From positions 62,001 to 126,000 of the forward strand of contig PLXC01000059.1 of the NCBI GenBank assembly GCA_003151275.1: a stretch of 64,000 nucleotides of DNA. The letters run 5' to 3'. This DNA comes from Candidatus Melainabacteria bacterium (GTDB taxonomy: Bacteria > Cyanobacteriota > Vampirovibrionia > Obscuribacterales > Obscuribacteraceae). The stretch's first letter is position 1; each line of letters begins with the position of its first letter. Under the pieces are notes generated by a model that made no database searches, had not been told where the DNA came from, and saw only the letters and a program-made list of their open reading frames with translations. Shown in pieces: positions 43,613 through 52,723 of this stretch. The position numbers and the translations under genes are program-made.

Positions 43613-45292
43613 ATGAAGACACTAAGGAAATGGACGCCAATCACTTGCACACTGCTTTCGATAGCAGCATATACCATTGCCATTACCTGTAGTGCGCAGG
43701 CTCAACCGGAAGCCAAAATGATGATGCTCAAAACAATGACATCACGTAAAGTCGTGAGCACTATCCCAGCGCCTGAATCAGGCATCAAACTGATTGAAGA
43801 TATTTCTCAAAAGATGCATTCACTAAAGGGTCCAGTGATCGCTATGACCGGCTCGAAACAGCTTTATGCGCCACCGCCGCAGGAAAAATCTCAAGGTCCG
43901 ACAATACCGAATCTAGCAATCAAACCGCCTGTAATCGGATATGGATATGGATATCCGCGCGAAGCTGATCGTGAAGTTGTTATGGATAAGAAAACCAATG
44001 AAGAGTCCAAACCGAGAAGAAAAAGTCAGCTGATAGCGGCGCAGGCTGAGGAGAGTAAAGAGAAGGATAGGGAAAAGGGGGCATCATATGGAGATGAGGG
44101 AGCATCTGCTGGTCGACGCCAATCAGCAAGATGGGACTATGCCCCAAATGTGTGGAAAAAAGACGCGGCCCCAGTTTTAGCGTCTAAGCCCGAACCGGCT
44201 TCTTATGGCAGAATGACTGGATCTCTTGGACGAATGGCAAACGGACCACTCGGCGCTTCTTTAAGTAAATTCAGCGGCGCCCTACAACAGGCAGACAGTT
44301 TGCAACGGGCGGCCGAAAGCGGCAATATAACCGTAGCCAAAGCTAAAGCAGCGCGCAGCGAAGCAAGCCTGAAAATTGCGAGCAAGAATTCCGGAGGGCT
44401 TTGGGAACGGGAACGAGGGCAAATTTATTTGCAGCCGGGCTATTCTAACGCCGTCAATATCAAAGACGCCCGCATCAGTTCTGCAGCCGGAGCCGGAGCA
44501 GCAGGTAATTCTATTGGTGACGACGAATCGCTAGCGCAATCGCCACCATTAAATTCCAGTATATACAGAACCACGCGCCTTCCCTCAACAAACATGGGCA
44601 AAAACGTTGCAGCGCCCGGCGATAATCAATACTTTCAAAGCGCAAACAACGGTCCAACCATCCGTGATTACTATGCTCGAGGTAAGATGGTTGCCGCATC
44701 AGCTGCTCCTGCGGCGCCAGCCACAGTGCCGCCCCCCCCGAATCAGACACTCGCCATGTTGCCTCCGACATTTGGTGGTGGTGGTGGTGGTGCCGGTGAT
44801 CAGCTTCCGGGTGCACACTTCAGTACTTTCTCCAACAAGAAAACTGAGATTGCTATGTTGCCACCAAATGTGATTACCGGCATTCCGCTGGTTCGTCTCG
44901 GCAGTTCCGCTTTTGACGCCAGTAAAGCCTTAACTTCCGTCAAAGGCAACAAGCTCAACAAACAATTGATAGGTGGCTGGACGGTGCTTGTTTTGCACAA
45001 AGCCAATTCAACTGAACCGGCAATGCATGTCTACATGCGCCATGGACTTGTGGAAGCATTGAGAATTTTTGACAGTTCTTTCATCGCACCAGATTTCGGA
45101 GTACAACTTAACGATGATGTTCAGACAGTGAAAGCAAAATTTGGCGAACCAGCATTCATGCTGCGCGAGTTGGATTGCCCGACGGCGCAAAATTATGTCT
45201 ATCCGATCAGCCAAGTAAGCTTTGAACTGGCTCGACCGACGAACTCAAGTTCCCCAATAGTAGTAAGCGTCCTCATCTTCACTGTGAAGTAG
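43613..45292 (+). CDS. Exported protein sharing sequence blocks with the VIT/VWA protein
   Basis: 559 residues with a signal peptide (PITCTLLSIAAYTIAITCSA). Low-complexity middle part. RRQSARWDYAPNVWKKD (near residue 170) and LPSTNMGKNVAAPGDNQYF (near 325) match the VIT/VWA protein at 35200 almost word for word. A Gly run and a C-terminal ~130-residue domain follow, with the pattern VQTVKAKFGEPAFMLRELD. No VIT or VWA domain is present. It is cotranscribed with the kinase and regulator, so it is probably their output or sensory partner in the envelope. Confidence 0.7.
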   Translation: MKTLRKWTPITCTLLSIAAYTIAITCSAQAQPEAKMMMLKTMTSRKVVSTIPAPESGIKLIEDISQKMHSLKGPVIAMTGSKQLYAPPPQEKSQGPTIPNLAIKPPVIGYGYGYPREADREVVMDKKTNEESKPRRKSQLIAAQAEESKEKDREKGASYGDEGASAGRRQSARWDYAPNVWKKDAAPVLASKPEPASYGRMTGSLGRMANGPLGASLSKFSGALQQADSLQRAAESGNITVAKAKAARSEASLKIASKNSGGLWERERGQIYLQPGYSNAVNIKDARISSAAGAGAAGNSIGDDESLAQSPPLNSSIYRTTRLPSTNMGKNVAAPGDNQYFQSANNGPTIRDYYARGKMVAASAAPAAPATVPPPPNQTLAMLPPTFGGGGGGAGDQLPGAHFSTFSNKKTEIAMLPPNVITGIPLVRLGSSAFDASKALTSVKGNKLNKQLIGGWTVLVLHKANSTEPAMHVYMRHGLVEALRIFDSSFIAPDFGVQLNDDVQTVKAKFGEPAFMLRELDCPTAQNYVYPISQVSFELARPTNSSSPIVVSVLIFTVK

Positions 45293-45346
45293 AGAGCTGG
45301 ACTGAACCTGCAGGTAAGGCGAGTTCTGGTACAAATTTTGCCCAGG

Positions 45347-45374
45347 AATTTTTACCGTCATCGGTATAAATTTT
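45347..45374. repeat. Interspersed palindrome, copy 7 (variant core)
   Basis: Core ACCGTCATCGGT at 45354-45365, which is the reverse complement of the ACCGATGACGGT variant. It lies between two convergent genes, so it is not confined to promoters. Confidence 0.85.
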
Positions 45375-45412
45375 GCATAAGGATCAGGAAACAGCTCAAT
45401 TAACAAGCAATT

Positions 45413-46933
45413 TCACTCATCGAAAACGAAACGCTGCTCTTGACTTCGGTTTGCGCGCCGGTAATAGAAAAATATAGGCACACCAAGCAGCAATACCAAC
45501 GTGCCAGCCACTTGATGGGTCCAATTGACGCAACCGAATGCCGCATAGCCCCAAATCCCAGCAGTGATGGTCGCCATCAGCCAGACAAGCCAATTGCCGC
45601 GAGCGCCTATGCGAAAGAGACGCGGTAACTCGGGATCGGTGTATCGCAAACTGACCACACAGAAGCCGTACAACATCGCAACAAAAGCGTACATGAAGCC
45701 GAATGTTTCGCCAAGAAAAGTGTAGGCATCCACAAAGGCACCACTTCGTGAAAGCAAATTTGCCGCACAGCCTATTATGCAAACGCACCAGAACTGAAAG
45801 GCAAGTGCATAGACAGGAACTTTTGTAACTGGATGCAATTGTGCGAATTGGTGTGGAAACAGTTTTGTCTCGGCCATCGAATAGCCGACTCGCGCTAAGG
45901 CCATTAAGGCGCTGAAACTGCAGCCAACGATCGAAGCGACCACACAGGCGGTGAAACCTATACCCCATGCTGAACCACCGAGATAACCAGCGATCGCCGG
46001 ACAATTAGCTTGGATAGATGTACCCGCCACAACGAGGCTGGTTCCGTCCACGCTCAGTGAAAAGGGTGACGAGATGCTAACCGCAAAACACATTATCAAA
46101 TAAATCGACGTCACAGACAGCAACGTCAGCAACATGGCTCTAGGCACTGACTTCTGTGGATTGACGGTCTCAGAAGACGTACAAGCGGTGCATTCGAGAA
46201 ACGCGAATCCTGCCAGCGCAAGCATTAAAACGGATGATACGCTCTGAACAATATTGGCACCACCTACGGTGTGATGAATTTGCAAGGCGTTCGAGACTGA
46301 CCAGTGTTGCGAAGAAAATACCAGTCCCACAAATGTCACGACCATGCCAATTTTCATCGCTGTAAATACATTGACTATTTTGGAAACTATTTCAACTGAA
46401 AGGCAGTTCAAAAATGTTGTCGCGCCAAACAAAGCAATGATCACAGTGGGACCAAACCAAATTGGACTGTTTTCGCCACTGCCCCAAACGCTCGTGCTGA
46501 GCAAATTTACCAGCCCATTAGCCATACACGCCAGTCCCACAATTAGAGCCGCCCAAAAGAGCCATCCGGTCAGAAAGCCAAGCAGTTCACCCATCTTCGG
46601 CATCAGCCGTTTAAGCGCGTAGTACTTATATAAATATGGACCACCAGCTGATGGAAACATTGATGACAATTCCATCAAAATCAAAGCAAGAGGAATGACA
46701 AGCACTCCAGCAATCGCCCACGCTGCCATGGCACCTACCGCACCAGAGCGAGCCAGCATGGGGGCATGAATCAGCCAAGCCATGGATCCTATAATGGAGC
46801 CAATACCAAGCATCCAAGAGCCAAAAGCGCTAATGCCAGTCTTCATGCTTGCGCCAATGCATATAGGCATTTTCGTGGAAGAAAGTTGTGCGACTTGCTT
46901 TGGCGCCAGTCGAATAGTTTGGCTCACTAACAT
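45413..46933 (-). CDS. APC-family amino acid permease
   Basis: 506 residues with about 12-14 membrane helices. The helix-1 signature GSWMLGIGSIIGSMAWLI and PSAGGPYLYKYYAL are typical of APC amino acid/polyamine transporters. The C-terminal half contains ALARVGYSMAETKLFPHQFA, and VPVYALAFQFWC follows. The first ~30 residues are polar; ATG 46846 (MKTGISAFGSW) or ATG 46870 may be the true start. It imports an unknown amino acid. Divergent from dnaX. Confidence 0.85.
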   Translation of the reverse strand: MLVSQTIRLAPKQVAQLSSTKMPICIGASMKTGISAFGSWMLGIGSIIGSMAWLIHAPMLARSGAVGAMAAWAIAGVLVIPLALILMELSSMFPSAGGPYLYKYYALKRLMPKMGELLGFLTGWLFWAALIVGLACMANGLVNLLSTSVWGSGENSPIWFGPTVIIALFGATTFLNCLSVEIVSKIVNVFTAMKIGMVVTFVGLVFSSQHWSVSNALQIHHTVGGANIVQSVSSVLMLALAGFAFLECTACTSSETVNPQKSVPRAMLLTLLSVTSIYLIMCFAVSISSPFSLSVDGTSLVVAGTSIQANCPAIAGYLGGSAWGIGFTACVVASIVGCSFSALMALARVGYSMAETKLFPHQFAQLHPVTKVPVYALAFQFWCVCIIGCAANLLSRSGAFVDAYTFLGETFGFMYAFVAMLYGFCVVSLRYTDPELPRLFRIGARGNWLVWLMATITAGIWGYAAFGCVNWTHQVAGTLVLLLGVPIFFYYRRANRSQEQRFVFDE

Positions 46934-47124
46934 CTCCCTTCTTTTATGATGAATTATTCAATCTTATCCGCACAGGTGTGAAAGCCTTGTGACTGCAATC
47001 GAGGCTCAGTGGGGGTCTTACGAAAAGAATTTATCTAGGCGCGTATTTATGAACCCGTGGAATGGAAATCAGAAATCGGTTAGGATCTGACCATAGATAG
47101 TCACTTTCGAGCAATTAAAAGCCC

Positions 47125-49869
47125 GTGGCACACACATACCAGCCACTTTATCTAAAATATCGGCCTCAATCGCTGTCAGATCTCGTCGGTCAAAAATCAG
47201 TAGCCCAGACTTTGACAAATGCGATTGATCACGATCGTATTTCCCATGCATATCTCTTCACCGGTCCTAGAGGCACTGGAAAAACATCTTCGGCCAGAAT
47301 ACTTGCCAAGTCACTGAACTGCGAGATCGGGCCGACCGCATCTCCTTGCCTCGTCTGCGCATCATGCCTTGAAGTTAAGGCCGGCAACTCTCCTTCTGTT
47401 TTTGAGATCGACGCCGCTTCGAACAATAGCGTTGACGACGCTCGCTCTTTAATCGAGCGTGCGCCGCTTGTTGCCCAGGGCGGACGATACAAGCTCTACA
47501 TCATCGACGAATGCCACATGCTCACTAAAGAGGCATTTAACGCGCTGCTCAAAACAATTGAAGAGCCACCACCAATGGTGGTCTTCATCTTAGCGACAAC
47601 AGAAGAACACAAAGTTCCTCCTACTATCATCAGCCGTTGCCAGAGATTGATGTTCAAACTAGTCAACCAGAAAGAGTTGACGGGACACTTGCGATATATT
47701 TCCAATCTCGAAGAGATAAACATCCAAGACGACGCCCTCGAGTTAATCGCGAGGCGATCGGGCGGAGGTCTTCGAGACGCGCTCGGACTGCTCGATCAAG
47801 CAAGTCTCCTTTCAACGAAAGAAAAAGCGGTAGGCGTCAATGATCTGCTCATTCTACTTGGCGCCGTGCACGAAGATGTACTTTTACAGATCAGCGGAGC
47901 GATCCAAAATCGGGATGGGCACGCAGTTTTAGCGGCGGCAAATACTTTGTTAATGGAAGGCAGAGAGCCAGCGGTTTTGGTTCTCGAATTGGCCAAACAT
48001 TTTCTCAACCTGACAAAAGCCTCCTATATCAACGAAACAGGCGGAGTCACTGTTGATTCTCTGACTTCGTTAGTGCTTGGCTCTCCGTCGTACTTGCAAG
48101 CCATAGTGACTCAATCCAAAACATTCAACCGAGCCGAACTGGCCTTGATGGTTGAGTATTTAGACAAGCTCGAGCAAAGTTGCAGGAGAGCGAGTCAGCC
48201 CGTACTTAGCGTTGAGATGGGACTACTCGCTTTGTGCCATCGCCACGATATGACATTCGTGCGAGACCTTGATGCTCGCGTTAGGCTGATTGAAAATGTT
48301 TTGGGCGATGACATTGCTAGGGGTCCAGCAGTCCTCCCCGCGGCCAGACCGACTACTTTTGCGCCTCAGATAAAGCCTGCTCAACAAACTACTCCGAGTC
48401 CATCCTATGCGCCTACGACAGCATCACCCGTTGCCGCTGTCTCGGTTGTACGGCAACTTCCAGCGGCTGCTTCGAACTCACCACAGACACCTGCTGCTTC
48501 GGTCGGAGCAATCAAATCCGCTATTCCAGCCGGTTCAACGACAACTTCCCGACCAATGCCAGAAGACGTAGCGCCACCAATGCCGGTGCCGTCGGTACAG
48601 GCTAGAGGACAAGACTCTCCCCGCCCAATAACTCAAGCGGCACCTCAAGCCGCATCAAAAGCTCCTACACCCTCATCCTCTTTCGCCTCAAAAATGAACG
48701 AAGCCATGGCAGCAGCCGGGCTAGGAACAGCATCGACGTCTCCCACAAAGATCGGCAATGGCCATGGGGACGTAGGCAAGGTAACGGCGAGCGCCGCGCA
48801 AACTGCTAAAATCCCGCCAACCGCACCTCCTGACGACAGCTCTTATGACGATGTGGAGCCTGAGCCTTCAGGCAGGGCTGCATCACCGGTGGTGCGTCCA
48901 CCGATTGTCGAACCGACCCTCGAATCACTCGAAGCACAACCAGATGTCGTTGAGGAAATCGATGAATACGATATCTTGCCTCGATCGACTGAACCCCGAT
49001 TAACCGATGATGCCGCGTTTTCAACTGCGGCGTCGCCACCAAGCTCCGCAAATGCTTCCGCATCGCCACCCAACTCCTCAGATGCTGAGGAAGAAGAGGA
49101 CGAAGATAAGCTCCTAGAGGCGCCGACTGCACAAGAAGACAATTCCGACTCCGATCAAGAAGAAGAAGAAGAAGAAGAAGCAACATTCATCGCTCCTCCA
49201 AGGGAACGAGCCGAATCGACGACGCAAGTCGGATCAGCAGCCGCGCCGGCGCTTGAAGCAGCGGTAACAGCAGCGATTGAACCGGCACCCAAATCGAAGC
49301 ACTCAAACACTCCCGACATTGACGAATTTTGGTCGGATATAAAAGAAGCCTTGCAGAAGCGCCACATTCCAACGTTCAGCATTGTCAGCACTCATGCTTT
49401 CCCCATTAGTTTTGACAACGACGAATTCTTGATCGGTGTGCGCAATGAGACTTTCCAAAAAACTCTTGAAAATAAACTTGAGCATCTGAAGGCAGCCGCC
49501 GCTGCGGTTACTGGACGAACAGTGTTGGTGCGAGTGAAGGTAATTGCCGACTCTTCAGCCAAACACGTCGGCGCCGCGAAAACCGGTCAAGGCTCAGCCA
49601 GACCGAAGGAAATAAGGTCAGCTCCTGCAGATTCTGAGGAAGGAGAGAGTAGGGGCCAACAGCCTCCTTTCACCTCCCCGAATAAACCCGCATTGACGCC
49701 TTCGCAATTGAAATCGGTGGCGCCTCTATCGCCCCAAGAAAATGGCGCGAACGACGCCTCGCCCGTGCGCACTACCCACTTAATGGAAGTTGAGACTAGA
49801 ACGGGTGCACTCTCAATTAAAGAGGTTTATAAACTCTTCGAAGGTCAAGGCTCAAAGATAATCGGTTAG
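47125..49869 (+). CDS. dnaX: DNA polymerase III subunit gamma/tau
   Basis: 914 residues from GTG 47125. Walker A in FTGPRGTGKTSSARILAK, the zinc-binding Cys cluster in CEIGPTASPCLVCASC, Walker B YIIDECHML, and the sensor/SRC block TIISRCQRL are present. After residue ~390 there is a long Pro/Ala/Ser linker with acidic stretches (SDAEEEEDEDKL, DSDQEEEEEEEAT), then a C-terminal domain (DEFWSDIKEALQKRHIPTFS). It loads the sliding clamp. The linker is much longer than in Escherichia coli tau. Its stop overlaps the convergent acylphosphatase stop. Confidence 0.96.
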   Translation: MAHTYQPLYLKYRPQSLSDLVGQKSVAQTLTNAIDHDRISHAYLFTGPRGTGKTSSARILAKSLNCEIGPTASPCLVCASCLEVKAGNSPSVFEIDAASNNSVDDARSLIERAPLVAQGGRYKLYIIDECHMLTKEAFNALLKTIEEPPPMVVFILATTEEHKVPPTIISRCQRLMFKLVNQKELTGHLRYISNLEEINIQDDALELIARRSGGGLRDALGLLDQASLLSTKEKAVGVNDLLILLGAVHEDVLLQISGAIQNRDGHAVLAAANTLLMEGREPAVLVLELAKHFLNLTKASYINETGGVTVDSLTSLVLGSPSYLQAIVTQSKTFNRAELALMVEYLDKLEQSCRRASQPVLSVEMGLLALCHRHDMTFVRDLDARVRLIENVLGDDIARGPAVLPAARPTTFAPQIKPAQQTTPSPSYAPTTASPVAAVSVVRQLPAAASNSPQTPAASVGAIKSAIPAGSTTTSRPMPEDVAPPMPVPSVQARGQDSPRPITQAAPQAASKAPTPSSSFASKMNEAMAAAGLGTASTSPTKIGNGHGDVGKVTASAAQTAKIPPTAPPDDSSYDDVEPEPSGRAASPVVRPPIVEPTLESLEAQPDVVEEIDEYDILPRSTEPRLTDDAAFSTAASPPSSANASASPPNSSDAEEEEDEDKLLEAPTAQEDNSDSDQEEEEEEEATFIAPPRERAESTTQVGSAAAPALEAAVTAAIEPAPKSKHSNTPDIDEFWSDIKEALQKRHIPTFSIVSTHAFPISFDNDEFLIGVRNETFQKTLENKLEHLKAAAAAVTGRTVLVRVKVIADSSAKHVGAAKTGQGSARPKEIRSAPADSEEGESRGQQPPFTSPNKPALTPSQLKSVAPLSPQENGANDASPVRTTHLMEVETRTGALSIKEVYKLFEGQGSKIIG

Positions 49870-50138
49870 CGAATCTCGAAAGGACGCTTCTTGGGCTCAT
49901 CATCTTCTTGCCATTCCACATCGACCGACTGAACATGAGCTGAAGGTGGACCAACTTTGCACCACTCGATCAACGCCTCAATTTCGCGACGGTCGCCAAG
50001 TGCGCAAGCCTCGACATTGCCATCCGAAAGATTGCGCACCCAGCCGCCAAGCCCCAAGGCATCAGCCTTCTCACGAGTGCTGTGGCGGTAAAATACGCCC
50101 TGAACACGTCCCTTTATCAGTAGCTTTGCCTTGCTCAT
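49866..50138 (-). CDS. acyP: Acylphosphatase
   Basis: 90 residues from ATG 50138. KGRVQGVFYRHSTREKADAL holds the phosphate-binding loop and the catalytic Arg; GWVRNLSDGNVEACALG holds the catalytic Asn. It hydrolyses acyl phosphates such as 1,3-bisphosphoglycerate. The start codon is chosen by the family length; longer in-frame frames upstream are unlikely. It is convergent with dnaX. Confidence 0.92.
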   Translation of the reverse strand: MSKAKLLIKGRVQGVFYRHSTREKADALGLGGWVRNLSDGNVEACALGDRREIEALIEWCKVGPPSAHVQSVDVEWQEDDEPKKRPFEIR

Positions 50139-50331
50139 ATCCTGAATATTGAACTGCTTTGGAACAAATTGAGCAATAGATCGTTGGTGCAAACAATTCA
50201 TTCTGTGGCATGAAACAGATAAGATATGAAGAAGGCTATACTTTTCCATCAAGGGAAACAGGCTGGATCTCACTGTATCGGTCACTTTGTTGCCGATATG
50301 GGAATTTAATCGGAACATCAACGCGCGACCG

Positions 50332-52281
50332 ATGCACAACGACGACGGCACACAGACTAAAAACCCAGATAAAGACCGTGTTGTCGCGGCTATAAGCGCT
50401 CTGAAAGAACAGGGCTCTGATATCAACCCTTACACTGTGTCGGGCGAAGCCCAGGTGCCGCGTTCAACACTGTACAGAAATCCTGAGTTGATGGATTTAA
50501 TTAATCGAGAAAGAAGCGGAGAGTCGGCTGACAGACTCTCAAACGATGAAGTTACAAACAAAATCGCGGAGTTAGAGGAGAACAATCAAGCTCTCAACGA
50601 GACAATTTGGGATTTGGAAAAACAACTAGAATCTCTGACAAAACTTAAGCAAGATGCTTATGTTCAGGGATTTCAGGCAGGAATTGAAGAGGCAGCCAAA
50701 CGTAATGCAGTTATCGCAAGTGAGCTAAACACCGCGAGTTTCCAACCTGCCGCCGAAACGGCTCAGACTATCGTTGCAGAGCCTGATTTAGAAGCTCAGT
50801 CTAGTTATGAACCTCCTATACCTGTTGCAGCTGCTCAGGAGCTGGGAGTGACTAACTACTCAGATCCGCCTTCAAACGGTGAAGGCAAAGGCAATTTGAG
50901 GTCTCAGATTGTCGAAACATCTACTGGTGACTTTGAACCCCTAACTTCTGTCTACGATTTTGGGCGCTCACCTAATGACAGCCATTTTGCAGAAGAATTT
51001 CAGTTTGGCGGTGGCTCTTTGACCGCACAAGACCCTGATTTGAGTGAATTGACAAACGTAGTTCAAGAACGGCATCTGGCCCATTCTCCCGTGACTGAGT
51101 TAGAAGAGACCGCTAGCGCTCATTCTCAACCAATCTCGTCTGAGGATGTGGCGGACGCGCTTTCTCAGCAAATTGAGGCTGAAGATATGGAGCCTGCATA
51201 CACTTCTCGTGAGATGGCGAGTAAAGAAGCGAACGCTCAAGGAAAGAGCGAAACGCCACATGCAACTGCGACGAAAGAGCACATAAATGCGGAACATGAG
51301 GTCCACCAGGCGTTGCGAGATCCAGATGGGATTTACAATATTGCCCGTTCAGGACCGACTATTAGCAGCAGTGCCTATAATCCGCTGGTTGAGTTATCTT
51401 GGAAAGATCTGCAAACTGTCTACAATTTCAGTGTTGCCTCCCTCAAAGACTATGCCAAACCGGGTTTTGGCTACGACCCGGGGCCAATGGGCGGAACGAA
51501 TTTCGCCGACAAATCGACTCAGGAGAGGACACCTTCTTTTGTGCCGCCTGAGGCTGATGTTACGTCTGATCAGTTGGATCGGCTAGAACCAAGCGGACCT
51601 GACCCTGACTATGACCCTAGAAGAACCGGAGATCGCTTGCAAGCATTCTCGGATCCGCGGAATTTGCTTGATTCGGAGCCAATTGTCGATCTCGATGCCC
51701 TGGATATTTTTGACGACCTTGATGACTATGTTGATCTAGACAAAATCGAGATCATGAGCGATGTGATCACTAAGCCGAGCAGAACAGAAGAACCATCGAT
51801 GGGTGGCGATGAGCTGCGTGAGTTAATAAAAGGGCGAATTAAACAAGCGGCTGACATTCCACACGAGCCGACTGCCCCAAGGACTACTTCACCGCCTCCA
51901 GCCGCTGGTGCAGCAGCATCAAAAGATGAGCCAGGAGCCAAGGGAGCCGGCCCTAGGAACAAGTTTGTTGGCGGGGCTAAACCTGCGCAGGACCCGCCTG
52001 TGGTGTCAAACTTCGTCGTCAAAAGCATTCCGCCTGAGATTCGCAAAGCCTGCATGATCCTTGGTTTGAAGCCTGAAGAGGCGACGCAGCGCTCAGTAAT
52101 CGACGCCTGGAAGAAACAAATTGCCTCTCCAGGTGTTCATCCGGACTTGGGTGGGGATACGGAAGCAGCTGTTTTCCTCAATACAGCTAAAGACACGTTA
52201 GTTCGCTGGCTTGATGCTCAGGCACCGAAACTAGGCAAGAAGTTCGGTCACAAAGATCCACCAAAAGACAAAGACTCCTAA
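50332..52281 (+). CDS. Coiled-coil protein with N-terminal HTH and C-terminal J-like domain
   Basis: 649 residues from ATG 50332. The N-terminal ~45 residues (VVAAISALKEQGSDINPYTV, VPRSTLYRNPELMDLI) look like a small helix-turn-helix of the TetR/KfrA kind. Residues ~65-125 are coiled coil (AELEENNQALNETIWDLEKQ). A long acidic, low-complexity middle part follows. The end (IRKACMILGLKPEEATQRSV, AWKKQIASPGVHPDLGGD) has a J-domain-like helix pair with an HPD motif at residues ~603-605. It could recruit DnaK to DNA or to a complex. The family is not recognised. Confidence 0.7.
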   Translation: MHNDDGTQTKNPDKDRVVAAISALKEQGSDINPYTVSGEAQVPRSTLYRNPELMDLINRERSGESADRLSNDEVTNKIAELEENNQALNETIWDLEKQLESLTKLKQDAYVQGFQAGIEEAAKRNAVIASELNTASFQPAAETAQTIVAEPDLEAQSSYEPPIPVAAAQELGVTNYSDPPSNGEGKGNLRSQIVETSTGDFEPLTSVYDFGRSPNDSHFAEEFQFGGGSLTAQDPDLSELTNVVQERHLAHSPVTELEETASAHSQPISSEDVADALSQQIEAEDMEPAYTSREMASKEANAQGKSETPHATATKEHINAEHEVHQALRDPDGIYNIARSGPTISSSAYNPLVELSWKDLQTVYNFSVASLKDYAKPGFGYDPGPMGGTNFADKSTQERTPSFVPPEADVTSDQLDRLEPSGPDPDYDPRRTGDRLQAFSDPRNLLDSEPIVDLDALDIFDDLDDYVDLDKIEIMSDVITKPSRTEEPSMGGDELRELIKGRIKQAADIPHEPTAPRTTSPPPAAGAAASKDEPGAKGAGPRNKFVGGAKPAQDPPVVSNFVVKSIPPEIRKACMILGLKPEEATQRSVIDAWKKQIASPGVHPDLGGDTEAAVFLNTAKDTLVRWLDAQAPKLGKKFGHKDPPKDKDS

Positions 52282-52392
52282 GATGTAACGAAACCGGGTA
52301 GTCAAGGGGCGGCGCCACCGGCCAATGCGCCATCAGACAAGTGATAATGGTTGCCGGCCGCCGCACAGTTGAACTCATCTATATGATCTTGG

Positions 52393-52416
52393 ATTTAAAC
52401 CGATGACGGTTTAAAT
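52393..52416. repeat. Interspersed palindrome, copy 8 (variant core)
   Basis: Core ACCGATGACGGT at 52399-52410 with ATTTAA and TTAAAT arms. It lies between the J-like gene and der, ~86 bases from dispersed repeat copy B. Confidence 0.85.
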
Positions 52417-52501
52417 TTTGTGTGGCAGTCACCCGGGGTGGCTCAGCTCGGAAACGAAAGTGGCGAGTCAAAACGCGGCATCTACGCGTAGACCGAAGGA
52501 A

Positions 52502-52660
52502 GCAGCGAAAAGAGCGCGGCATGTACGCACGGCTTGAGCGGGTCAAAGCGGAAGGAGGCGCCCTAGGGTGGCTATGCACACTAGTGGGGTCTATGCAGCG
52601 AAGCTGCCCGACTCCGCGAAGCTGCTCAGCCGAAAGTTGCTGAAGCCGACTGAACGCATA
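52502..52660 (-). repeat. Dispersed 160-190 bp repeat, copy B (inverted)
   Basis: The reverse complement of this stretch matches 31348-31535 over its whole length, missing ~35 bases found in copy A. The blocks CGCCCTAGGGTGGCT, ATGCACACTAGTGGGGTCTA and TGCCCGACTCCGCGAAGCTG are the complements of the blocks in copy A. The 20-bp end sequence TGAAGCCGACTGAACGCATA (52641-52660) is repeated with one change at 52681-52700, right before the der start. Confidence 0.85.
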
Positions 52661-52723
52661 AAATGTGATCCCGAAAGCACTGAAGCCGACGGAACGCATA
52701 CAAAAAGGAAAGGAACTAAAAAC

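Noticed and set aside
48806..49391. Long minus-strand frames inside dnaX with Leu or Ser runs
   Set aside because: They are mirror readings of the low-complexity linker of dnaX.
52568..52723. N-terminal extension of Der by 52 residues
   Set aside because: It would translate dispersed repeat copy B; the ATG at 52724 gives the exact family N-terminus with a ribosome site.
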